Source: Cryobacterium sp. Y29 (GTDB lineage Bacteria; Actinomycetota; Actinomycetes; Actinomycetales; Microbacteriaceae). Taken from it: DNA of 64,000 nucleotides. The DNA lies in contig NZ_PJJN01000037.1 of assembly GCF_002929825.1 (NCBI RefSeq), forward strand, positions 62,001-126,000, read 5' to 3'. Below the pieces are notes generated by a model. It ran no database searches, had not been told where the DNA came from, and was given only the letters and a program-made list of their open reading frames with translations. The stretch's first letter is position 1; the number at the start of each line of letters is the position of its first letter. The translations under genes and the position numbers were made by a program. This document shows positions 33,587-43,106 of this stretch, piece after piece.

Positions 33587-34774
33587 ATGGGCTTGGTCTC
33601 TAGTAGTCATGACCAAGCGAGGAGCATCACCATATCCAGATATCAAGGCACGATTCGGCATGCCCGCACGCTGACCGCCGCATTGACCGCGGGCATTCTG
33701 CTCGCATTGAGCCTGACCGCGACAAGTCCGGCCGCCGCGGCCACGAGCTACACGGCTACGAACGTGACGGCAACCGTAACCGGAACCTCCGTGCGTGCGA
33801 CCGCACGAATGGCCAGTAGCCAGTCCGTCACCGCCACACAACTTGGAATCTGTGCTCGCAGTGCGTCGAAGGTAAACGTCGACTTTCCGCCGAAGTCCAA
33901 TGTGCGCATTACCAGCACGGGTACTTCCTTCGCCAAAACTGCCACATTCGCTGCGGGTACCTACAGCTACTGGCCCTGCGTGAACGTGGGCGGCAGCTGG
34001 ACCGACATTGGCCCGGTCCGATACTTCACCGTGGCAGCGGCGAACACGAATCCAGCTCCGGTGCCCACGATCACAAACCCGAGCGGCGTCGCCATGCCGG
34101 TCGGGGATCTCACCGGTTGGAAGCAGACCTTCACCGAAGATTTCACGGCACCGCTGGCACGAGGTTCGTTCCCCGGATCGTATGGATCGAAATGGCTCAG
34201 TTACACCGGATTCACCGATACCTCGAAAATGGGCGACTACGACCAGCGAATCATTTCGGCTCAGAACGGTAACTTGGATCTGTTCCTGCACACGAAAAAC
34301 GGTCGTCCCCTCGGCGCGGCCCCGGTCCCCCTCGTGAACGGTCAGTGGGGCGGCCAAGTTTATGGGCGCTTCAGCGTGCGGATGAAGGCCGACCCGGCCG
34401 CTGGTTATGGCACGGGCTTTCTGCTCTGGCCTGACAGCAACAACTGGAACGATGGTGAGATCGACTTTCCGGAGAGCGGACTCACGGACGTCGTGAAGGG
34501 TTACAATCACTGTCTCGGCAGCCCGTCTAATAACTGCCTAGTCGTCAACACTTCGGCAAAATACTCCGACTGGCACACGTACACCATCGATTGGACACCG
34601 CAGCAGCTCAGCTTCATCATCGATGGCACCGTCGTCGGTTCGACGACAACAAACATTCCCACCAAGCCAATGCATTGGGTGATGCAGGTCGCCACGACCG
34701 GCGTGACGCCGGCGGAATCGACGAGCGGCCACCTACTGATCGACTGGGCCACGATCTACAACTACATTCCATAG
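33587..34774 (+). CDS. Secreted GH16 family glycoside hydrolase/transglycosylase
   Basis: A signal peptide (ARTLTAALTAGILLALSLT...SPAAAA) is followed by a strand-rich domain of ~100 residues with two Cys and then a GH16 catalytic domain. The active-site motif is E291-I-D-F-P-E296 in NDGEIDFPES; E291 is the nucleophile and E296 the acid/base. GH16 enzymes cut or rearrange beta-linked glucans or galactans. In a polysaccharide locus such an enzyme often sets chain length. The start is uncertain. ATG 33587 has no ribosome site, whereas AGGAG at 33620-33624 sits 7 nt before an in-frame ATA at 33632, which would give an ideal signal peptide. Confidence 0.85.
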   Translation: MGLVSSSHDQARSITISRYQGTIRHARTLTAALTAGILLALSLTATSPAAAATSYTATNVTATVTGTSVRATARMASSQSVTATQLGICARSASKVNVDFPPKSNVRITSTGTSFAKTATFAAGTYSYWPCVNVGGSWTDIGPVRYFTVAAANTNPAPVPTITNPSGVAMPVGDLTGWKQTFTEDFTAPLARGSFPGSYGSKWLSYTGFTDTSKMGDYDQRIISAQNGNLDLFLHTKNGRPLGAAPVPLVNGQWGGQVYGRFSVRMKADPAAGYGTGFLLWPDSNNWNDGEIDFPESGLTDVVKGYNHCLGSPSNNCLVVNTSAKYSDWHTYTIDWTPQQLSFIIDGTVVGSTTTNIPTKPMHWVMQVATTGVTPAESTSGHLLIDWATIYNYIP

Positions 34775-34775
34775 G

Positions 34776-35948
34776 TCAAACCACCAGTTTCGACGTACGA
34801 CGACTGCCAGTGAGACGGCCGGGTTTTCTTACCCGCCGGTATCGCTGAAGCAGTTGCTCGAGGCTGTTCACGTGCTCGGCATAGGGAAAGTTCGCTTCGA
34901 CCCACGCATGGCAGGCCGCACCGAGCCGCGGCTCGGTGCGGCGCCAATCGAGGAGCGCATCAATCTGCGCCACGAACTCTGTAACGGCGCCTGGCGTGAC
35001 CAGGAACCGTTCCATGGTTCCGAACAGGATCTCTGGGATGCCGCCGTTGCGGGAAGCGATGACCGGTCGACCGGTTGCCATCCCTTCGATAACGACGCGG
35101 CCAAAGGGCTCGGCGTCCAGCGAAGGGACCACGATGATATCGGAGGCATGCAGGAACGGCAGAACCTGTGATTGCGCGGGGAACAGGCGGTAGCTGCCAG
35201 GAGTCAGCCCGGCGAGAGCATGCTCCACAGCTGGAGCATCCGTTGTATCCAACGGACCGGCCAGCACGAGGAGCGCCCGTCCTGGCGCATAGTCGAGGCG
35301 TCGCCAGGCTTCGATCAACGTCAAAACCCCCTTGCCCGCGGTGATCCGCCCACAGAACAGCGCCACGCGCAGATCTCGGTCAATGCCCAGCCCTTGACGT
35401 GCGTTCTGCTGTTCCTCGCGATCACCCACGGGATAGTCCGTCGGCAAAATCGCATTATGTAACACGGTAATTCGTTCCTGCTGAATGCCCCGGTCGATCC
35501 ACTGCTTTCGTTCAAATCGGGAGACGGCGATGAAATGGGAAACCCCTACGTTCAAGAGACGGGTCAAACGGAAATTCGGAGCGTGGTGCAGGTGACAAAC
35601 AATCGGAATTCCCGCAAATCTGGCCACGACCTGAGCCCAAATAATATGTTCAGGACGGTTGAGCCACAACACGTTGGCGCGCGATTTACGAACCAGTTTG
35701 GCGACAGGCCAGAATCGACCCAGGTCACGCAGGGCATGTCTGGGATCGAAGCCGAACCGGAAGGGGCCGTCGACGCGTGCGCCCGCGTCCTCGAGCACGG
35801 CACGTTGTTTTCCATCGCGTTCATACAGCACCTGCACGCAATGCCCACGCTGTAGTAATGCCGTCGAATCCTGATACACGCACATTTCGACGCCCCCTAC
35901 AGCTGCCAACACGGTAGTCGCCGTCAGGATATTCAAATTGCCGTCCAT
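34776..35948 (-). CDS. GT4 family glycosyltransferase
   Basis: A GT-B protein of 390 residues. The N-terminal half starts NILTATTVLAAVGGVEMCVY. The C-terminal donor domain has ALFCGRITAGKGVLTLIEAW, and the EX7E motif is PSLDAEPFGRVVIEGMATGR. It resembles glycosyltransferases that add hexoses to a lipid-linked oligosaccharide in the cytosol. It is the last gene of the operon GT14 - flippase-GT2 - GT4, starting one base after the fusion gene's stop, and converges on the GH16 gene with no gap. Confidence 0.88.
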   Translation of the reverse strand: MDGNLNILTATTVLAAVGGVEMCVYQDSTALLQRGHCVQVLYERDGKQRAVLEDAGARVDGPFRFGFDPRHALRDLGRFWPVAKLVRKSRANVLWLNRPEHIIWAQVVARFAGIPIVCHLHHAPNFRLTRLLNVGVSHFIAVSRFERKQWIDRGIQQERITVLHNAILPTDYPVGDREEQQNARQGLGIDRDLRVALFCGRITAGKGVLTLIEAWRRLDYAPGRALLVLAGPLDTTDAPAVEHALAGLTPGSYRLFPAQSQVLPFLHASDIIVVPSLDAEPFGRVVIEGMATGRPVIASRNGGIPEILFGTMERFLVTPGAVTEFVAQIDALLDWRRTEPRLGAACHAWVEANFPYAEHVNSLEQLLQRYRRVRKPGRLTGSRRTSKLVV

Positions 35949-35949
35949 G

Positions 35950-38886
35950 TCACACCCGGCTCTCGACGAGCGGGGTCGCCTGAGCGGCCAACCATGATTG
36001 ATCTGCTCGTTGACTTCGCCGGTAGGCTGCCGGACCGCGCCAGTAGTTGCCCAATTCGGTTAAAATCAGCGATCTCGGGTACCCGCTGGTGCGTGCTTGG
36101 ACGGGGGCCAAAGCACTCAATCCTCCGCCAGCGACCCGACCGCCTCGTATGCGAATCGATCCCTGCTGAAGAATGCGCACCACAGCCAGCGGTAGCTGCC
36201 AGGCCACGGAGAGCAAGTGGCGACGATCATGCTGGATCAGCGACACCAACATAGCTGTGAAACCGATACCGTTGCCCCGGATTTGGTTCACGAGCCCGGC
36301 ATAGTCCCGACGATGCCGATGATGAACGACGGAGGTCGGTTCATAAGCCAGTTGTCCCCCGGCCCAGAGCACGTTGATCAGCATCGCGAGGTCCTCGCCT
36401 CCGCGTGCGGGGGTGCCAGTGCCCAGCGCAGTGTCGAAGCCGCCCAGTCGTTCCAGAACGTTGCGCCGAAAGGCCATATTTGCACCAGCGCCGTAGGCCC
36501 CGACGCCGTATAAGGCTAATCGACGCGTTGTAGTCCCGGCGGCATTTCGCACGGAAATGCGAGAACCGCGAATCGCTCGCACTGGGCCGGAGTCGGCGCT
36601 CAAGGTGAGGGCCGTGAAGGTTCGCTCGCCACCGAATCCTCCGCTGTAACGTTCGAACCACACCTGCGCAGGCGTCTCCAGCTCGGCTGGCAGAATCAAC
36701 CCGGTCACGGCATCGACTTCGGGCTGCAAGGCGAAACGCCGCCCCAGAGCTCGCAACCACTGCGAATCCACCTGAACATCGTCATCTGTATAGGCGACGA
36801 CGTCACCTGTAGCGGCGGCGATACCGGCATTGCGCCCCGCCGAGATGCCCGGTTGGACAGCTCGCACCGAACGCATACCCGCGCGTCCCTGCAGCAGTTC
36901 CGGGAGTGGATCGTCAGGGCCTACCGTTCGACGATTGTCCACAATAATAAATTCCACTGCGGGGTAGTCCACGAGTTCGAGGGAATCCAGAAGGCGACGC
37001 AGATCGGACACGCGCCCGACAACGGTGGATACCACTACGGAAATGCTCGGCAGATCGATGTCGGCAACAACTACTTCGCCCGCAGGATTGACCGTAGCCC
37101 CAATCAGTGCTTGAACCTGATCGATCACCGGAGTGCACGCGCTACCGAGCTCAACGTATACCGTTCCGACGGGGCACCCGGCGCGCCAACCAACGATCAG
37201 AGCGTTGTCATAGTGCGGTTCGATGACCAACTCGGGACAGGGCTGATCCAAGTCGATCGCGACGATGCGGCACGGGCCGGGAGCGTTGTCCGGAAGTTCC
37301 ACGAGGTCGGCAGGACTGGCCGGGATGCGGGAGGTATGAACGGAGTGTGGCAAGAACGGCTCCTTGGAGTTGGATCGGACGTCGTGACTGCGTGAAGTGA
37401 GATTTGGCTCGCTCGTGCCGTCGGGAGGAATAGCCCGAGCGCGTCGCAGTGCTCCGACAAACCACGGCAGGCACAGCACGGCGACGACAAGCCTGGCGAC
37501 GTTCCAGCCCAGGGTTTGCGGAAGCAGAACTGACCCGCCTGCGATGAGGAGCGTGACGGCGACCGCGCACATCAGCCGGGTGGGCGGTCTGGCAAAAGCG
37601 GGACGATCCGGCAGCGCTAAGCGCTGGAGAGCGGCGAGCGCACAGAACGCGAGGAGGGTAGCCAGGGCTGACCCCAAAAGGCCGTAGATCGGCACCAGCA
37701 AGATGTTGAGTCCAATATTTCCCGCCGCCGCGACGCTGGCGATGAGACCGATCGTCTTTCCGCGTCGCAGAGTGATGAGGAGTCGGCCGGTGGCGCCGCC
37801 AGCGGCAACGGGAAACGCCGAAATCGCCACGAGGAAGACGATGAGGGTGAGTGATTCCGGACGAAAACTGGGCGGTGCCACGATTCGGAGCAGTAAAGGA
37901 GCGGCCAGGGTCACACCTGCAACCATCGGCATGAGCAGTCGGTAGAGCTCATTGCGAGACTGCACCGCGAGGAGCCAGCGCTGGCTTTCATCGCGCAGGG
38001 CCGCAAAGCGAGGCGTCCACGCCGAGCTCGTGAAGGTGAGCAGGAGGATAACCACCGAACCCACCACGTAGGCGATCTGGTAACGCCCGACCTCCTCGGG
38101 ACCGAGAATGCGTTGAATCACAATGCGGTCCCCCGCGTTGAGAACGAAAATCGCCAAACCGCCGAGCGCGAGCGGAACGCCGAGTTTGATCGCCCGCCAG
38201 GCCACCGGCCAGTCCAGCAGTCCCCGTAGCACCGGTCTCGTTACGATGAGCCCGATGATCATCGCGACGGTCTGACTCACGACCCCGCCGATCGCATACG
38301 TGGCCGCGTCGTTTCGTACCGTGAGGAGCAGGACAACACCGACGACCAAACCGCCAACGGCGGCCAGAACGCTGACCAGCGCAAACGAACCTAACCGGTC
38401 TTCTGCGAGCAGAAGGGCAAGAACAATCTGCACCGTCGCCGCGGGGAGGGTCCACAGGACCACGGCGAAGACCAGCGCCGGATAGTCGCCAAAACCGAGA
38501 GCATCCCGCCAGAGTGGCGCCGTACCACCGGCGATCAGTGCGACGACGAGCGCAATTACGATGCCCACCGCCATGATGCCACGAGCCCGATCGGTATGAC
38601 CGTCTTCGCCCCGCTGCAGCACGAGTGCCTGGTCGAGCCCGATGAGCGCCAGAACGCTCAACACCTGGTGGAGTGCAATCGCGGAAGCGAGGGCGCCGAA
38701 TTCAGCCGGTCCCATCACGTGGGCCAGAATCGGCGACACGATAGTGCCGGCAACGAGCTGCAGAGACCACACCATGACGTACAGCAGGCCCCGGCCGAAG
38801 AGGTGCGAGGAAGCAGCCGGTGCTGGGTCAGCGTGAGGTGCCACCGGCCCGGCACTGCCCGCTGCACCGGGATCAATCGTGGTCAC
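35950..38886 (-). CDS. Polysaccharide flippase fused to a GT2 glycosyltransferase
   Basis: This 978-residue protein has two parts. Residues ~28-475 form a MATE/MOP-type oligosaccharide flippase (Wzx-like) with about 12-14 helices. After a polar linker, residues ~535-980 hold an accessory strand-rich domain and a GT-A GT2 domain: SISVVVSTVVGRVSDLRRLL, YTDDDVQVD (DDD at 701-703), GAGANMAFRR and GGEDLAML. The GT2 half matches the plan of the GT2 at 27398. At the junction an AAGGAG sits 6 nt before an in-frame TTG (codon 512, base 37353), so the GT2 may also be made separately. The start GTG 38886 overlaps the GT14 stop. The fusion would couple sugar addition to lipid-glycan export. Confidence 0.85.
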   Translation of the reverse strand: MTTIDPGAAGSAGPVAPHADPAPAASSHLFGRGLLYVMVWSLQLVAGTIVSPILAHVMGPAEFGALASAIALHQVLSVLALIGLDQALVLQRGEDGHTDRARGIMAVGIVIALVVALIAGGTAPLWRDALGFGDYPALVFAVVLWTLPAATVQIVLALLLAEDRLGSFALVSVLAAVGGLVVGVVLLLTVRNDAATYAIGGVVSQTVAMIIGLIVTRPVLRGLLDWPVAWRAIKLGVPLALGGLAIFVLNAGDRIVIQRILGPEEVGRYQIAYVVGSVVILLLTFTSSAWTPRFAALRDESQRWLLAVQSRNELYRLLMPMVAGVTLAAPLLLRIVAPPSFRPESLTLIVFLVAISAFPVAAGGATGRLLITLRRGKTIGLIASVAAAGNIGLNILLVPIYGLLGSALATLLAFCALAALQRLALPDRPAFARPPTRLMCAVAVTLLIAGGSVLLPQTLGWNVARLVVAVLCLPWFVGALRRARAIPPDGTSEPNLTSRSHDVRSNSKEPFLPHSVHTSRIPASPADLVELPDNAPGPCRIVAIDLDQPCPELVIEPHYDNALIVGWRAGCPVGTVYVELGSACTPVIDQVQALIGATVNPAGEVVVADIDLPSISVVVSTVVGRVSDLRRLLDSLELVDYPAVEFIIVDNRRTVGPDDPLPELLQGRAGMRSVRAVQPGISAGRNAGIAAATGDVVAYTDDDVQVDSQWLRALGRRFALQPEVDAVTGLILPAELETPAQVWFERYSGGFGGERTFTALTLSADSGPVRAIRGSRISVRNAAGTTTRRLALYGVGAYGAGANMAFRRNVLERLGGFDTALGTGTPARGGEDLAMLINVLWAGGQLAYEPTSVVHHRHRRDYAGLVNQIRGNGIGFTAMLVSLIQHDRRHLLSVAWQLPLAVVRILQQGSIRIRGGRVAGGGLSALAPVQARTSGYPRSLILTELGNYWRGPAAYRRSQRADQSWLAAQATPLVESRV

Positions 38887-39860
38887 GACGCCCCGCTCGC
38901 CACTGCGGCCGGGGCCGAGTGTGACCGGCTGGCATCTATTGCATCCAGGATTTGATCACTCAGACCAGTCGAAAATTTTCGCGCAAATAGGCACGGGAGC
39001 TCTTGTTGGGCGAAGTTCCGCCGGGACAGCACGGAATCGGTCTGTTCGTTGCCGAGCCACGGTGGGCTCTTGCGGCGAGTCCCATCCCACCCGATCCACC
39101 AGGGCGTGGCACGAATATGTTCGTTGGACCAGTTCGGAAAATACCCAGACGTGCCGAGCAGCGAGGGTATGAAGGTCTCGTCGGCCACCCAGCTGCGGCG
39201 CCAGAATCGAACCAGGTCGGGTCGACGATCCGCGATATCGACCACGGTCTGCGCGTGGGCGCGAGACAAAATCTTGAGTTGCGAACCTCCGGACAAGACG
39301 ACGTCGGGCGGAAGCCGGCGGGGAATTGGGATTCGGATCATGTGCTTTCGCACGGCCCAGTGGCGGAATTTCAACCGATCAAGTCCCCCATTGGCTCCCC
39401 AACCGTCGTAGGGCAGCGGGTTGATATAGGTGATCGATTGACCGGCACAGGCAGTAAGCGTGTCGGTGAACTCCTCGGCCGAGGCCAACGGGTAGTCGGC
39501 TCCGGTGAGCAAAGCGACGTGCGTCGCGAATGTCGATTCCAGTGCCGCGCGGAACCCCGCGAGCTCGGCGGCAACATTTTCCCACCGCGCCCAGCCCGTC
39601 TTCATTCGCGGTAGCACCGTGCAGCGCTTCGGAAGGTCGGTAGTCATGGCAGCAAAGACGCGTGGGCTCGCCCGAGAATCGCAGTGCAGAAAAACAGGAA
39701 ACGGATCAAGCGCGTCGATCAGCCGCCGCACGTGCACGGGATCGGTGTGCGCCAGGATCACACAGGCGAGCAACGCTGAAGCCTCCGGAAGGTCGCCTGA
39801 CCCCGAGCCCGGGGTGACGAGTGCCGGAATGTCAGCTGAAACGGGGGGAACGCGGTGCAT
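38883..39860 (-). CDS. GT14 (core-2/I-branching) beta-glycosyltransferase
   Basis: The 325-residue protein has the Branch-family pattern ACVILAHTDPVHVRRLIDAL, FLHCDSRAS, a central HVALLTGADYPLAS, a basic RIPIPRRLPPDVVLSGGSQ, and the later WVADETFIPSLL with catalytic Asp/Glu. GT14 enzymes in bacteria transfer xylose, GlcNAc or related sugars to make branches. It opens the three-gene operon 39860-34776. The first 27 residues are polar and probably disordered. A weak AGGA precedes ATG 39860. Confidence 0.85.
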   Translation of the reverse strand: MHRVPPVSADIPALVTPGSGSGDLPEASALLACVILAHTDPVHVRRLIDALDPFPVFLHCDSRASPRVFAAMTTDLPKRCTVLPRMKTGWARWENVAAELAGFRAALESTFATHVALLTGADYPLASAEEFTDTLTACAGQSITYINPLPYDGWGANGGLDRLKFRHWAVRKHMIRIPIPRRLPPDVVLSGGSQLKILSRAHAQTVVDIADRRPDLVRFWRRSWVADETFIPSLLGTSGYFPNWSNEHIRATPWWIGWDGTRRKSPPWLGNEQTDSVLSRRNFAQQELPCLFARKFSTGLSDQILDAIDASRSHSAPAAVASGAS

Positions 39861-40380
39861 GGGATCCTGTCGGGGTGTGCGGGTATCACGGGGCTGTACT
39901 GCGTTACCGGCAACGCTGACGGTTTGGTACGTGGGGGTCCTGGTGGGCGGCTAGCGATGCTAGCGGACTCGGTCCGCGACGCAGTCGCCCTATCCGGGTG
40001 TCCACGCTTCGATCTCGGCCAAGCCGATTCTCACGGGTGCGCCCGGGACCGCCCCTAGCGACGGCGCACACAAAAACAGCGGTCGTCGTCATGCGCTGGC
40101 CAGACGGCTAGGGGTGGCGCGGAGCATGGAATCCTGTCAGGTCTTCGGGCCCTGGGGGCAAAGAATGCAGCGTTTCGGGTGAGCGCCGCACGAGGTAAGG
40201 GTCGGTTTACGCACGATCTTGACGCGTCGGTGACCGAACCGGCAGCCCCCATACGGGGAGTGGGCAGGCATGACATAATAAATGCTCATAATTTGCTGGC
40301 GGAGTCGGTTCGGGTCTGGTGTTTCAGGCCGGACGGGGGGAGACTTGAGGGCACATAGTTCCCGCGGTATGGAGGTTTTC
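39861..40380. other. 520-bp intergenic region between divergent units
   Basis: No gene is supported. It holds a 7-bp perfect hairpin GTGCGCC/GGCGCAC (40037-40043 and 40063-40069) without a T run, and an AT-rich patch near 40270 that could serve the plus-strand gene at 40381 as a promoter. Confidence 0.5.
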
Positions 40381-41058
40381 ATGAAACCAGTCCAGGGCAG
40401 CCTGCCCGACATTATGCCCGTGCTTTCGCGTGGCAAACATCGCACTCCTAAAAGCGGAGCGTGCTTCATGGAATTCGCCTCCTACCTCGCTGGCGAGTCC
40501 TGGAGCGACCACCCGGCATGCACCCACCCGGAGCTCGCCTCGCTGGCACGCATGGTCAACGACTGCAGTTCAGACAACGCCAGATCGCGGCTGGCACTGC
40601 TGATTCCGTCGGTTATCGGCCTCACCGGTTCCGACAAGCGGGTCGAAGTCGTGATTGCGCTGCGGGCTGGCTGCGAAGCGCTTCCGGTGGCCAGCTTGGA
40701 ACGCCAGCGCGCGCTCGCGGTGGGTGTGCTCACCTGCGAGCGCACCGCATCCGTTCTTGATCCGGCGCTGGCCGAGCAGATGCGCCCCCTCGTTCGGGCC
40801 GCCCTCGATGAAGCGACCGATGCCGAGCGCTGGGCACGCGGCTTCATCGGCAGTGTGCATGCATGGTCGCGCACCAAATTCACGGCGCGTACCGCCGACA
40901 CAATCATTCGCGTTGCCGTGCAGGGTATCGGAGAGGCCTGCATCGGCGACCCGGACGCCCGGCTGTATACCCTGCTCGAACACGCGATCAACGATTGCAC
41001 CGTGCTGCTGGGAACAAAGCGCGCGGACCGAACGGTGCATCTACCCGCGCTGGCTTGA
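40381..41058 (+). CDS. Conserved hypothetical protein
   Basis: ATG 40381 follows a clear GGAGG at 40371-40375. The 225-residue protein is soluble and mostly helical, with SGACFMEFASYLAGESWSDH followed by a His/Cys-containing CTHPELASLARMVND and long Ala/Arg/Glu-rich helices. Cys and His residues near the N-terminus (ACTHP) might bind a metal. Similar short proteins of unknown function are frequent in actinobacteria. The gene stands alone, facing leuA across a terminator. No function can be assigned. Confidence 0.7.
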   Translation: MKPVQGSLPDIMPVLSRGKHRTPKSGACFMEFASYLAGESWSDHPACTHPELASLARMVNDCSSDNARSRLALLIPSVIGLTGSDKRVEVVIALRAGCEALPVASLERQRALAVGVLTCERTASVLDPALAEQMRPLVRAALDEATDAERWARGFIGSVHAWSRTKFTARTADTIIRVAVQGIGEACIGDPDARLYTLLEHAINDCTVLLGTKRADRTVHLPALA

Positions 41059-41103
41059 TCACCGGTTCGCTGGCTCACCGGCCGCACCCGGATGGTGCAA
41101 CGA

Positions 41104-41137
41104 AAGCCCAGCCCTGTACTTACGGGACTGGGCTTTT
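41104..41137 (+). terminator. Intrinsic terminator after the hypothetical gene
   Basis: AAGCCCAG and CTGGGCTT arms (8 bp, plus CCC/GGG inside) are followed by TTTTG in the plus direction, about 45 bp past the stop at 41058. The reverse strand has only a TTT and may use it weakly for leuA. Confidence 0.8.
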
Positions 41138-41166
41138 GTGTGTGCGAAAAAACGGATGCTGTGGCG

Positions 41167-43013
<1,847 letters not shown>

Positions 43014-43106
43014 AGCTAAGGAGGAGCGTACCGTTCAACACATTTTCAGGCTAGCACCGTTTGGCACGGTTGCGACCACATGGATGAAGGCCCCGGCGAG
43101 CGGATG

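Noticed and set aside
43035-43043. ATG-TGT-TGA mini-frame upstream of leuA as a leader peptide
   Set aside because: It has no ribosome site and no leucine codons, so it does not fit leucine attenuation.
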